Positions 1 to 5,756 are shown, numbered from the stretch's first letter. The stretch: DNA of 10,049 nt from Weizmannia acidilactici (GCF_008974225.1 NZ_BKZR01000067.1:1-10049), one strand, 5' to 3'. Notes: generated by a model from the sequence alone, not told the origin. Made by a program: numbers and translations.

Positions 1-132
1 TTTCAAAACTGTTTTTGGAACTGCTCTGTTCTTTCTTTCTTCTGCTGGCCCGCTTTTGTACGCTTCCATGATTTTCCGTACAACACCCTCCACTTCATCC
101 CGCTTTTGAACTGATCTGCCACGGTTCGCCAT
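1..132 (-). CDS. Unrecognised small basic protein, N-terminal part (runs off left edge)
   Basis: A minus-strand frame opens with ATG at 130-132 and stays open for 44 codons to base 1, so only the N-terminus is present. The start is well supported: AAAGGGGG lies about five bases upstream. The peptide begins MANRGRSVQKRDEVEGVVRK and continues with IMEAYKSGPAEERKN. It is rich in Lys, Arg and Glu and looks soluble, with one amphipathic helix-like stretch and no signal peptide. I do not recognise a family. A longer overlapping frame from 212 has no ribosome binding site and a less protein-like composition, so I prefer this one. It is divergent from usp, with 131 bp between the two starts. I saw no convincing promoter for either gene in that gap. 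Confidence 0.6.
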   Translation of the reverse strand, partial: MANRGRSVQKRDEVEGVVRKIMEAYKSGPAEERKNRAVPKTVLK

Positions 133-263
133 TTTTCCCCCTTTCGCTTTGTCAAAAAAATTTGTTTACAAGCTGTTATTGTTTGAAATTTTTCCACACA
201 CAAATCCAGCAATTTCTAGTAAAATAAAGATAGAGAGATTAGGCAGTAATATAAAGGAGATGA

Positions 264-725
264 ATGAAGATGACCATGGTGTACCGTAATATTTTAGTAG
301 CAGTGGATGGTTCCAAAGAAGCCGACTGGGCATTTATGAAAGCGATTGAAATTGCCAAACGGAACAATGCGGAATTGTCTGTCGTCCATATTGTCGATAA
401 TCGGGCGCTGGCTACCCTGACACCGATTGATTCAACCCTTTATGAACAAAATGAAAAATTTGGGGACGAGCTGCTGAACAACTACAAAGACCGTGCCCAG
501 GAAAAAGGCGTGAAAGTACAGACCATCATCCAGCTGGGTTCTCCAAAAATTGCCATTACGAAAAATGTCGCACCGAGGATTCACGCAGATTTGATCGTGT
601 GCGGCGCAACTGGTTTGAACGCGGTAGAAAGGCTTTTAATCGGAAGCGTTTCCGAACATATCGTCCGCACTTCCCCTTGCGATGTGCTTGTTGTCAGGAC
701 TTCCAAAGAAGCAGAAGAAAATTAA
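264..725 (+). CDS. Universal stress protein, UspA family
   Basis: This is a single-domain universal stress protein of 153 residues, close to the usual 140-160, expected to be a cytoplasmic alpha/beta dimer that binds ATP. It opens with the family strand YRNILVAVDGS (residues 7-17), where Asp15 contacts nucleotide. Near the end it has the ATP-binding signature G-2x-G-9x-G-S: Gly114, Gly117, Gly127 and Ser128. The final strand is DVLVV. A ribosome binding site AAAGGAG at 253-259 serves ATG at 264 with a short spacer. In-frame ATGs at 270 and 276 are possible alternatives, and 270 has a more usual spacing. The family is linked to stress survival, stationary phase and hypoxia; the exact role of this paralogue cannot be told from sequence. 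It is monocistronic, convergent with the EcsC-family gene, and closed by a shared bidirectional terminator. Confidence 0.93.
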   Translation: MKMTMVYRNILVAVDGSKEADWAFMKAIEIAKRNNAELSVVHIVDNRALATLTPIDSTLYEQNEKFGDELLNNYKDRAQEKGVKVQTIIQLGSPKIAITKNVAPRIHADLIVCGATGLNAVERLLIGSVSEHIVRTSPCDVLVVRTSKEAEEN

Positions 726-730
726 AGTCA

Positions 731-760
731 AAAACCAGCCTCTATGCGGGGCTGGTTTTT
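731..760. terminator. Bidirectional terminator between usp and the EcsC-family gene
   Basis: A perfect 10-bp inverted repeat (AAAACCAGCC at 731-740, GGCTGGTTTT at 750-759) surrounds a 9-base loop. It ends in a T-run on the plus strand and reads as GC stem plus T-run on the minus strand too. It sits 5 bp after the usp stop. The stop codon of the convergent EcsC-family gene (TAG, 742-744) lies inside the loop, so both genes use the same hairpin. Confidence 0.92.
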
Positions 761-1587
761 TCATGTTTATCTTTTAAAAACCGGTACTGGTAATATTTCC
801 TGGCACACTCGCCAACTTTTTTGGAAAAATAATAGTTTGATACCGCACCGATAGTGGCACCGGCCCAGTTTATTTTGCCCCGCTTTTTTGGGCGCAAGAG
901 CGTAAACAATGCGAGTTTGCCGGCATGCCCGATTGTCCCCGGCCATAAATAACGGTGGAAAATTTTTCCGCTTTCCGTAAAGAAATCCTGCTCCCGTCCA
1001 TCCAATTCGTCCATCAGTTCTTTCCAGACGGCGTATCTCACCATTTCCGGGGCAGCTGCCATGAAAATAATTTTAAGCGCCGCAAGCAGCTCAAAAGGCG
1101 TTTTTGCCTCATAACCGTAAGTTGCAGCAGTGAGCTGGACTGCCCGCAAGTTCGCCACAAGCAAAAAAAGTACATCCCCTGCTGCTAACAACGGTTTTCC
1201 CGTGCCGCTTAAGCCTCCCTGCACAAAGGATAACAGGTGGTATCTTGATTGCTGGCGCTCCGCAATATAGTCGAGCTGGTCAATCGACAGTTTTTGCATA
1301 TCCGCCACGCATGAGACAGAATTGTCAAACAAGCGTGCCGCGGACAACATCTTTTCGATTTCCTGCCCGTACGGCAAGTTCACGTCGGCAAACGAGGATA
1401 TTTGAAACAAAACAGCATCCAACATTCCGTGCACTTTTTCCAGCATTTCATCCGGCAGTTTTTCGTAAGCCGTATCGAATTTCTCTTTCCGTTTCCGGCC
1501 ACGTTCCTCCGCAGCAGCCAAGTTTTCTGCCCACGCTTCAATTTCCCGGTATACCGTTTTTTCCCTTTCCGACCATTCTGACGCCAT
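742..1587 (-). CDS. EcsC family protein
   Basis: This is an EcsC-domain protein of 281 residues. The family is named after the third gene of the Bacillus ecs ABC transporter locus, and its biochemical function is not settled. Visible features are a charged, coiled-coil-like N-terminus (about 1-40), the family segment GGLSGTGKPLLAAGD (124-138), then a hydrophobic stretch and NLRAVQLTAATYGYE (146-160). The middle and C-terminal hydrophobic segments (about 130-160, 165-185, 240-252) suggest membrane association. I start it at ATG 1587 (MASEWSERE), about 28 bases after a probable TATAAT promoter. The frame is open up to 1815, but that 76-residue extension is Cys/Phe-rich, crosses the ackA terminator and lies upstream of the promoter. 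A GTG start three codons upstream (1596) is also possible. The gene is monocistronic and convergent with usp. Confidence 0.85.
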   Translation of the reverse strand: MASEWSEREKTVYREIEAWAENLAAAEERGRKRKEKFDTAYEKLPDEMLEKVHGMLDAVLFQISSFADVNLPYGQEIEKMLSAARLFDNSVSCVADMQKLSIDQLDYIAERQQSRYHLLSFVQGGLSGTGKPLLAAGDVLFLLVANLRAVQLTAATYGYEAKTPFELLAALKIIFMAAAPEMVRYAVWKELMDELDGREQDFFTESGKIFHRYLWPGTIGHAGKLALFTLLRPKKRGKINWAGATIGAVSNYYFSKKVGECARKYYQYRFLKDKHEKTSPA

Positions 1588-1621
1588 ATGATGCACCCGC
1601 TTCCAATTTCCATATAATCCA

Positions 1622-1650
1622 ATTATACCACAACGCAGAAAAAACGGAAT
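1622..1650 (-). promoter_or_regulatory. Probable sigma-A promoter for the EcsC-family gene
   Basis: The minus strand carries TATAAT at 1622-1627 preceded by TG-G, an extended -10 (TGGTATAAT). The -35 region is weak (TTCCGT at 1644-1649, 16-bp spacer), as is common for extended -10 promoters. The inferred start near 1615 gives a leader of about 28 bases before ATG 1587. This supports the short form of the protein. Confidence 0.6.
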
Positions 1651-1707
1651 TTGCGGCAGGCCGATCACAAAATGAAAAACATGAGTAGAGCAAAAAGAAA
1701 TACAAGC

Positions 1708-1739
1708 AAAAAAGCAGCTCACCCGGCAAGATAAGCTGC
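1708..1739 (-). terminator. Intrinsic terminator of ackA
   Basis: In the minus-strand RNA, GCAGCTTATC (1730-1739) pairs with GGTGAGCTGC (1714-1723), giving 10 pairs including two G-U, around a 6-base loop. Six T follow at 1708-1713. It lies about 45 bp beyond the ackA stop and separates ackA from the EcsC-family transcript. Confidence 0.88.
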
Positions 1740-1783
1740 ACCATTGGTTTGTTAACCCCCGACCGATCGTAGCATGCTTCGGA

Positions 1784-2974
1784 TCATGAAGACAGGCGGA
1801 CAACATCGCGCGCAATCATCAATTCTTCATTCGTCGGGATGACAAGCACTTTTACAGGTGAGTGCGGATAATTGATAAAGGCCTCCGTTCCGCGGATCTG
1901 ATTCAGGGTCGGATCCCAATAAATGCCCATAAATTCCAGCCCGGTCAAGATTCTCGCGCGGATCGAATCACTGTTTTCCCCAATGCCGGCCGTGAAAATA
2001 ATCGCGTCAACACCGGCCATTTTTGCGGCATAAGAACCAATATATTTATGGATCCGGTTCGCAAAAATATCGAGCGCCAATTCCGCCCTTTGGTTCCTTT
2101 CAAGTTCCGCCGCCACCTGGATATCGCGCAAATCGCTTGAAACGCCAGAAATCCCGAGCAGCCCGGATTCTTTATTTAAGACTTCCAGCACTTCTTCAGC
2201 ATTTTTTCCTGTCTTTTCCATAATAAAGGGGATCAGTGCAGGGTCGATATTTCCGGAACGCGTCCCCATCGTCACACCAGCCAAAGGGGTAAAGCCCATT
2301 GATGTGTCGATCGATTTTCCGCCCTGAATGGCTGCGATGCTCGCCCCGTTGCCTAAATGGCAGGAGATCAAGCGCAGCTGTTCAATCGGTCTTCCGAGCA
2401 GCTCGGACGCACGCATTGAAACATATTTATGGGAAGTGCCGTGGAAGCCGTATTTGCGGATACGGTATTTTTCGTAATATTCATATGGCAGGCTGTATAA
2501 AAAGGAACTTTCTGGCATGGTTTGGTGGAAAGCGGTATCAAAGACAGCAACTTGAACGACATCCGGCAGCACTGCGCGGAACGCCCGAATCCCCGTCGCA
2601 TTGGCCCGGTTATGGAGCGGGGCCAGTTCGGCCAAATCTTCTATCTGTTGGAGCACATGCTCATCAATAACTGCAGAGTCGCTGAATATTTCGCCGCCGT
2701 GGACAACGCGGTGGCCGACCCCTTCTATTTCATCCAAGGAATGAATGATCCCGGTTTCCGTTAGTTTTTTCAACAAAAACTGCACCGCAACTTCGTGGTT
2801 CGGAATATCCGTAATTTCTTTTAGCCTCTCTCCCTCCACCGTAATCGAAAAGAGGGCATCTTTTAATCCGATTCTTTCAATCAAACCTTTTGTTATAACG
2901 CTTTCATTTGGCATATCAAATAATTGGAATTTTAAAGAGGAACTCCCCGCATTAATTGCCATAATTTTTGCCAT
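1784..2974 (-). CDS. ackA: Acetate kinase
   Basis: AckA interconverts acetate + ATP with acetyl phosphate + ADP. With phosphotransacetylase (not in this window) it makes ATP during overflow metabolism. At 396 residues it is full length for this cytoplasmic enzyme of the ASKHA fold. Visible landmarks are the N-terminal phosphate loop INAGSSSLKF (7-16), GHRVVHGG (87-94, Arg89), FDTAFH (145-150, Asp146), YGFHGTSH (175-182, His178), SCHLGNGAS (204-212), MGTRSG with Arg239, FTAGIGENS (327-335) and the C-terminal NEE with Glu383. The residues correspond to the catalytic Asn, Arg, Asp, His, Arg and Glu known for the Methanosarcina enzyme. The ribosome binding site GAAGGGATGA precedes ATG 2974. It is a single-gene unit with its own promoter, an upstream cre box and its own terminator. 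In B. subtilis ackA is activated by CcpA, and the layout here agrees. Confidence 0.98.
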   Translation of the reverse strand: MAKIMAINAGSSSLKFQLFDMPNESVITKGLIERIGLKDALFSITVEGERLKEITDIPNHEVAVQFLLKKLTETGIIHSLDEIEGVGHRVVHGGEIFSDSAVIDEHVLQQIEDLAELAPLHNRANATGIRAFRAVLPDVVQVAVFDTAFHQTMPESSFLYSLPYEYYEKYRIRKYGFHGTSHKYVSMRASELLGRPIEQLRLISCHLGNGASIAAIQGGKSIDTSMGFTPLAGVTMGTRSGNIDPALIPFIMEKTGKNAEEVLEVLNKESGLLGISGVSSDLRDIQVAAELERNQRAELALDIFANRIHKYIGSYAAKMAGVDAIIFTAGIGENSDSIRARILTGLEFMGIYWDPTLNQIRGTEAFINYPHSPVKVLVIPTNEELMIARDVVRLSS

Positions 2975-3046
2975 AGCTTGTCATCCCTTCAATCAAACAT
3001 CAGATGAAATCACTATTAATTTACTAAAATACCTTTTCAATTTCCC

Positions 3047-3075
3047 ATTTTGCCATTCAATTTGACTTTTTTCAA
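3047..3075 (-). promoter_or_regulatory. Probable ackA promoter
   Basis: On the minus strand TTGAAA (3070-3075) and CAAAAT (3047-3052) are separated by 17 bp, giving a start near 3040 and a leader of about 66 bases. The -10 is weak (4 of 6), as expected for a promoter that needs an activator. A second candidate (TTGAAA 3035-3040, AATAGT 3012-3017, 17 bp) is closer to the gene. I favour the first because it puts the cre box centred about 55 bp upstream of the start. Confidence 0.55.
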
Positions 3076-3088
3076 CCTAATTTTAAAA

Positions 3089-3102
3089 TGAAAGCGTTCC
3101 CA
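3089..3102. promoter_or_regulatory. CcpA-binding cre box upstream of ackA
   Basis: TGAAAGCGTTCCCA matches the cre consensus TGWAARCGYTWNCW at 13 of 14 positions, including the central CG. It lies upstream of the -35, the position from which CcpA activates ackA in B. subtilis (centred at about -56, from memory). CcpA control is inferred. Confidence 0.75.
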
Positions 3103-3134
3103 TTATAATGTTCCACTTTTCAGATTGTTTTTAC

Positions 3135-3170
3135 TGAAATTTTATACTATTGAAAATTTTACTATTTTCA
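3135..3170. repeat. Short tandem and inverted AT-rich repeats upstream of ackA
   Basis: Two imperfect direct copies, TGAAATTTTATACTATT (3135-3151) and TGAAAATTTTACTATT (3151-3166), lie head to tail. The second belongs to a perfect 7-bp inverted repeat: TGAAAAT (3151-3157), six bases, ATTTTCA (3164-3170). The arms resemble half of the CodY motif (AATTTTC/GAAAATT), but a full 15-base match is not present. They lie about 95-130 bp upstream of the inferred ackA start. A regulatory role is a guess. Confidence 0.45.
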
Positions 3171-3203
3171 TGTTGCAAATCTACATAACAAATCATATCA
3201 CAC

Positions 3204-3267
3204 CATAAAAACAGAAAAATTGGAGCCCAAGGAAGCCAGATTTTGCCTTCCATCCCCAATTTTCTGT
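3204..3267 (-). terminator. Terminator of the ytxK-type gene
   Basis: ACAGAAAAATTGG (3211-3223) and CCAATTTTCTGT (3256-3267) form a long stem with one bulge. A smaller GGAAG/CTTCC stem (3231-3235, 3247-3251) sits inside. On the minus strand the hairpin runs into TTTTTCTGTTTTTA. It starts 9 bp after the stop codon at 3276. Confidence 0.75.
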
Positions 3268-3275
3268 CAGTAATG

Positions 3276-4277
3276 TTACTTTTCGTTGATTTGGATATTT
3301 TCTTTGCACCAGGCGTCGATTTTTGCCATTACCTGCCGGAGGGCCTGCTGGTTGGAAAAAGACGGCAACGAGGCGAGCAGCACCTGCTCTGGCGCTTTTA
3401 CACCATCGGCTTTTTTCCGGATGACAAAGATGCTTTTGGCAGCCTGTTCATGCTTAAAAGCGGACAGCGGCAACTGCAATACCGCCTGAATATCTGCTTC
3501 TTCCTTTAAAAATTGATGGAGTTTCGGCGCTTCTTTTGATTCAAACAAATGGTTCGGAATCAGGAAAAATAAATATCCGCCCGGGCGTGCCGTCCTCAGG
3601 CTCTGCTCGATAAACAGATGATGTGCGTAAGAATGCCCTTCATCGGCCTCCAGCTTATACTGCGCCGCGCCGGCATCATTCGGATAGTACCCGACCGGCA
3701 AATCACACACAACAACATCGACCGGATCGATGAACAAATGGGAAAGCGCATCTTGCGTAAACAGTTCGATTTCGTGATGCAGCAAGTTCGCCCCTGTATA
3801 GGCCAGCCTGATCAGGACATCGTCAATATCCACGCCGTAAGCGGTAATTTTTTTCTGCTCCAGCTGGTTTAAAATCGTTGTCAGCAGGTTGCCGGTGCCG
3901 ACAGCAGGATCCAGGATGGAAAAAGCATCCCTGCCCTCTGTAAACTTGGCGATGAAGTAGCTCATGAGCAGGCCGATTGTATCTGGCGTCATTTGGTGGT
4001 TAGTCTGTACATTTTCTTTCATGCCTTTTAAAATGGCGAGCTGGTAGGATTTCCGGATTTGTTCGCGCGAAAAAGCATCGAGATTGATATTCCTGTATAT
4101 TTTATTGAGGCGTTTTTCATCAAGTTCACTGAGGCCGTTTTGGGTGATGCGACCGCGGAATAAGTTTTCGCCGGTCATAGCAATAGCTTCCAAGTATGTA
4201 ACGGAAAGGCTATTCTGCAAAATGAGCGCAGATTCGTTGAATGCTGTGAATAATGTTTCTACTGGAGATTTTGTCAT
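3276..4277 (-). CDS. ytxK: YtxK-type class I SAM-dependent methyltransferase, adenine-N6 type fold
   Basis: This protein of 333 residues has the architecture of N6-adenine DNA methyltransferases. An N-terminal helical region (about 1-115) includes the segment QTNHQMTPDTIG (91-102), in the place where restriction-type enzymes have a target/cofactor entry motif. It is followed by SAM motif I ILDPAVGTGNLL (121-132), the acidic ribose-binding turn GVDID (148-152), and motif IV DLPVGYYP (192-199) in place of the usual NPPY/F. The N-to-D change argues that substrate or activity may differ from true restriction methylases. PGGYLFFLIPNHLF (232-245) is the next conserved block. No specificity subunit or restriction gene is nearby, so this is not a restriction-modification locus. 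In B. subtilis ytxK lies next to ackA, as here. The start is ATG 4277, with GGAAGAG 5 bp upstream. The real substrate is unknown. Confidence 0.88.
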   Translation of the reverse strand: MTKSPVETLFTAFNESALILQNSLSVTYLEAIAMTGENLFRGRITQNGLSELDEKRLNKIYRNINLDAFSREQIRKSYQLAILKGMKENVQTNHQMTPDTIGLLMSYFIAKFTEGRDAFSILDPAVGTGNLLTTILNQLEQKKITAYGVDIDDVLIRLAYTGANLLHHEIELFTQDALSHLFIDPVDVVVCDLPVGYYPNDAGAAQYKLEADEGHSYAHHLFIEQSLRTARPGGYLFFLIPNHLFESKEAPKLHQFLKEEADIQAVLQLPLSAFKHEQAAKSIFVIRKKADGVKAPEQVLLASLPSFSNQQALRQVMAKIDAWCKENIQINEK

Positions 4278-4315
4278 TCATTCTCTTCCTTTTTATTTGA
4301 TTTATCCAAGTAAAA

Positions 4316-4336
4316 TCCCCGATTTTTCATCGGGGA
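4316..4336 (-). promoter_or_regulatory. GC-rich hairpin in the ytxK leader
   Basis: TCCCCGAT (4316-4323) and ATCGGGGA (4329-4336) form a perfect 8-bp stem with a 5-base loop. In the minus-strand transcript it sits about 20-40 bases after the predicted start and is followed by TTTTACTT. That T-run is too weak for a standard terminator. It could be an attenuator or an mRNA-stabilising stem. Confidence 0.5.
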
Positions 4337-4361
4337 CATTCAATGTTTGCCAGACACTCAC

Positions 4362-4390
4362 ATTATAATGGATAAGGCGGTTTTTGTGTA
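4362..4390 (-). promoter_or_regulatory. Probable sigma-A promoter of ytxK
   Basis: The minus strand has TACACA (4385-4390), a 17-bp spacer and a perfect TATAAT (4362-4367). The inferred start near 4355 gives a leader of about 78 bases that contains the 4316-4336 hairpin. Confidence 0.65.
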
Positions 4391-4408
4391 TTTTCTCTGT
4401 ATATTACT

Positions 4409-4538
4409 TGTTGATGATCGCGAAATTCACGGGACTCCTGCGGGAAAAGCGAGCAAGAAGAGACCCAGTGTGCTTGAGGGACGAGCGAGGAGGCTCGCGA
4501 CACGTGCGGAAAGCGAGTGAATTTTGCGATCATCAACA
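4409..4538. repeat. Large palindromic interspersed repeat
   Basis: Arms of 22 bp (4409-4430 and 4517-4538) are inverted copies with one mismatch, which is G-U in RNA. Between them lies an 86-base core containing CGGGACTCCTGCGGGAAAAG, a GCGAG-GAGG-CTCGC hairpin (4485-4498) and CGGAAAGCGAG. I recognise the core (GACTCCTGCGGGAAAAGCGA ... GCGGAAAGCGAGTG) as a type of short repeat scattered in many Bacillus genomes. It contains no credible reading frame. No T-run follows either arm, so it is not an obvious terminator. Confidence 0.75.
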
Positions 4539-4559
4539 TTCTCAGATAATACCTTACAT

Positions 4560-4609
4560 AAAAAAAGGGGCGCCTCTGGTCAATTTACCGACTTTGGGAC
4601 AGCCCCTTT
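4560..4609 (-). terminator. Second tpx-side terminator, built on an IS-end-like sequence
   Basis: On the minus strand AAAGGGGC (4602-4609) pairs with GCCCCTTT (4564-4571), followed by seven T in total. The 30-base loop begins TGTCCCAAAG, so the 5' arm plus loop reads GGGGCTGTCCCAAAG, which resembles an insertion-sequence end. It probably backs up the hairpin closer to tpx. Confidence 0.65.
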
Positions 4610-4639
4610 AAAAAAGGGGGCCGATGGGCGAGCGCCTCC
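4610..4639 (-). terminator. Intrinsic terminator of tpx
   Basis: On the minus strand GGAGGC (4634-4639) can pair with GCCCCC (4616-4621) with one mismatch, followed by six T (4610-4615). It starts 10 bp after the tpx stop. The sequence AAAAGCGGAGGCGCTCGCCC around it resembles a repeat seen at the 3' end of genes in many Bacillus genomes. Confidence 0.6.
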
Positions 4640-4649
4640 GCTTTTCTAT

Positions 4650-5153
4650 TTACTTTGCTTCTTTGGCTGCCTGCAATGCTTTTTCGTAATCCGGGTGGTT
4701 GGTTCCTTCGCTTACATATTCCACATATGTAACCGTATCATTGGAATCAACGACGAAAACGGCGCGGGCAAGCAGGCGGAGTTCTTTCATCACGACGCCG
4801 TAAGCTTTCCCAAATGATAAGTCGCGGTGGTCTGACAATATTTTTACATGTTCTAAGCCGGAAGCCGCACACCATCTTTTTTGCGCGAAAGGCAGGTCAC
4901 AGGAAAACGTGTAAACTTTTACATCTTTTCCAAGTTTCCCCGCTTCCTCGTTAAAACGGCGCGTTTGCGCATCGCATACGCCGGTATCTATTGACGGGAC
5001 AACGCTGAAGATGCGTACGCCGCCCTTTGTATCCTCCAGAGTAACCTCCGAAAGGTCATTCTCCAAAACGGTAAAATTTGGTGCTTTATCGCCGACTTTG
5101 ACTCCATTTCCTTCCAACGTTACCGGATTTTCTTTAAATGTAACTGAAGCCAT
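4650..5153 (-). CDS. tpx: Thiol peroxidase (2-Cys peroxiredoxin, Tpx)
   Basis: Tpx reduces hydrogen peroxide and alkyl hydroperoxides in the cytoplasm and is recycled by thioredoxin. The 167-residue length is normal for the family. The active-site block PSIDTGVCDAQTRRFN (53-68) contains the peroxidatic Cys60. The resolving cysteine is Cys95 in DLPFAQKRWC (86-95), matching the spacing of E. coli Tpx Cys61/Cys95. An additional Cys85 lies ten residues before it (FSCDLPFAQ), where many homologues have Ala. The family Arg is in ARAVFVVD (129-136). The start is ATG 5153 with a strong AAAGGAGG upstream. It is a single-gene unit with a predicted promoter near 5232-5261 and two terminators downstream. 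In B. subtilis tpx lies between ytxK and ytfJ, as here, and belongs to the Spx disulfide-stress regulon. I saw no clear Spx element here. Confidence 0.97.
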   Translation of the reverse strand: MASVTFKENPVTLEGNGVKVGDKAPNFTVLENDLSEVTLEDTKGGVRIFSVVPSIDTGVCDAQTRRFNEEAGKLGKDVKVYTFSCDLPFAQKRWCAASGLEHVKILSDHRDLSFGKAYGVVMKELRLLARAVFVVDSNDTVTYVEYVSEGTNHPDYEKALQAAKEAK

Positions 5154-5231
5154 GAAAAACCCTCCTTTGTTTTTCTTTTACCGAAGCGGCCGGTGCCGAT
5201 CCCGTTTTATGAAATAAAGTGTTCAATATTT

Positions 5232-5261
5232 ATCATACTGGAGGAAAGAAAAAATATCCAA
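5232..5261 (-). promoter_or_regulatory. Probable sigma-A promoter of tpx
   Basis: The minus strand has TTGGAT (5256-5261), an 18-bp spacer and TATGAT (5232-5237). The start near 5225 gives a leader of about 72 bases. The -35 overlaps the outer edge of the ytfJ terminator, so tpx transcription begins right after ytfJ transcription ends. Confidence 0.5.
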
Positions 5262-5292
5262 TTAAAAACCCGCCAAAACAGCGGGTTTTTAA
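5262..5292 (-). terminator. Terminator of ytfI-ytfJ
   Basis: TTAAAAACCCGC (5262-5273) and GCGGGTTTTTAA (5281-5292) are a perfect 12-bp inverted repeat around a 7-base loop, with T-runs in both orientations. The ytfJ stop codon (TAA, 5289-5291) lies inside the upstream arm. Confidence 0.92.
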
Positions 5293-5756
5293 AAATCAAG
5301 ATTCTGTTTTTGCTGATTGGCCGGCGGCTGCTGCCGGGAGTTTTGGCCGCTTGATTTTTGCCCGTTTTGCTTCAGCATCCCCTGGACTTTTTCGACGACA
5401 CCCGGTGCAACATCCATAATTTTCTCGATCAGATGCGTGTTTTGATCCAAATGCAGCATCTTAACGCCTTGTGCGTTCACAACGAGAAATGCGATCGGGG
5501 TAATCGATACGCCGCCGCCGCTGCCCCCGCCGAAAGGAAGTTCCGGCGAGTGTGAATCGCCGCTTCCGCCCAATCTCGCTTTCGTGTTAAATTGGCTGCC
5601 GCCGGCTGCAAAACCAAAGCCGACTCTCGAAACGGTCAAAATCACGCTCCCATCCGGAGTTTCCACCGGATCCCCAATGATCGTGTTAACATCAATCATT
5701 TCCTTTAAATTTTCCATTGCTGCCGTCATAAGGCCTTCGATCGGATGTGAACCCAT
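5289..5756 (-). CDS. ytfJ: GerW family sporulation protein YtfJ
   Basis: This protein of 155 residues matches YtfJ (GerW), found in Bacillus forespores and linked to spore properties such as germination; the biochemistry is unknown. The family block is the N-terminal helix HPIEGLMTAAMENLKEMIDVN (4-24), then IIGDPVETPDGSVILTVSRV (26-45), a Gly-rich core VGFGFAAGGSQF (45-56) and FGGGSGGGVSITPIAFLVVN (75-94). The C-terminal tail (about 130-155) is Gln/Asn/Ser-rich and probably disordered. The start is ATG 5756, with GGAGG 8 bases upstream. An open frame extends 35 residues further upstream, but it is Arg/Lys-rich, overlaps the end of ytfI and has no ribosome binding site. It lies 35 bp downstream of ytfI with no terminator between, so the two form an operon, closed by the hairpin at 5262-5292. 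Confidence 0.94.
   Translation of the reverse strand: MGSHPIEGLMTAAMENLKEMIDVNTIIGDPVETPDGSVILTVSRVGFGFAAGGSQFNTKARLGGSGDSHSPELPFGGGSGGGVSITPIAFLVVNAQGVKMLHLDQNTHLIEKIMDVAPGVVEKVQGMLKQNGQKSSGQNSRQQPPANQQKQNLDF

Noticed and set aside
3..212. A 69-codon minus-strand frame at the left edge.
   Set aside because: No ribosome binding site, and it overlaps a better frame with AAAGGGGG before ATG 132.
149..225. Possible promoter elements for usp (TTGTCA at 149-154, TTGAAA at 183-188, TAAAAT at 220-225).
   Set aside because: No pair has an acceptable spacing, and no sigma-B GTTT/GGGTA pair is visible.
1588..1815. A 76-residue N-terminal extension of the EcsC-family protein in the same open frame.
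   Set aside because: It overlaps the ackA stop and terminator, lies upstream of a good TATAAT promoter, and has a Cys/Phe-rich composition with no ribosome binding site.
3276..4277. A restriction-modification or phage-defence locus around the methyltransferase.
   Set aside because: No restriction, specificity or defence gene is adjacent; the gene lies in a conserved housekeeping order with ackA and tpx.
4409..4538. The palindromic element as a riboswitch, small RNA gene or CRISPR unit.
   Set aside because: It occurs once in the window, has no promoter or T-run of its own, and its core looks like a dispersed Bacillus repeat.
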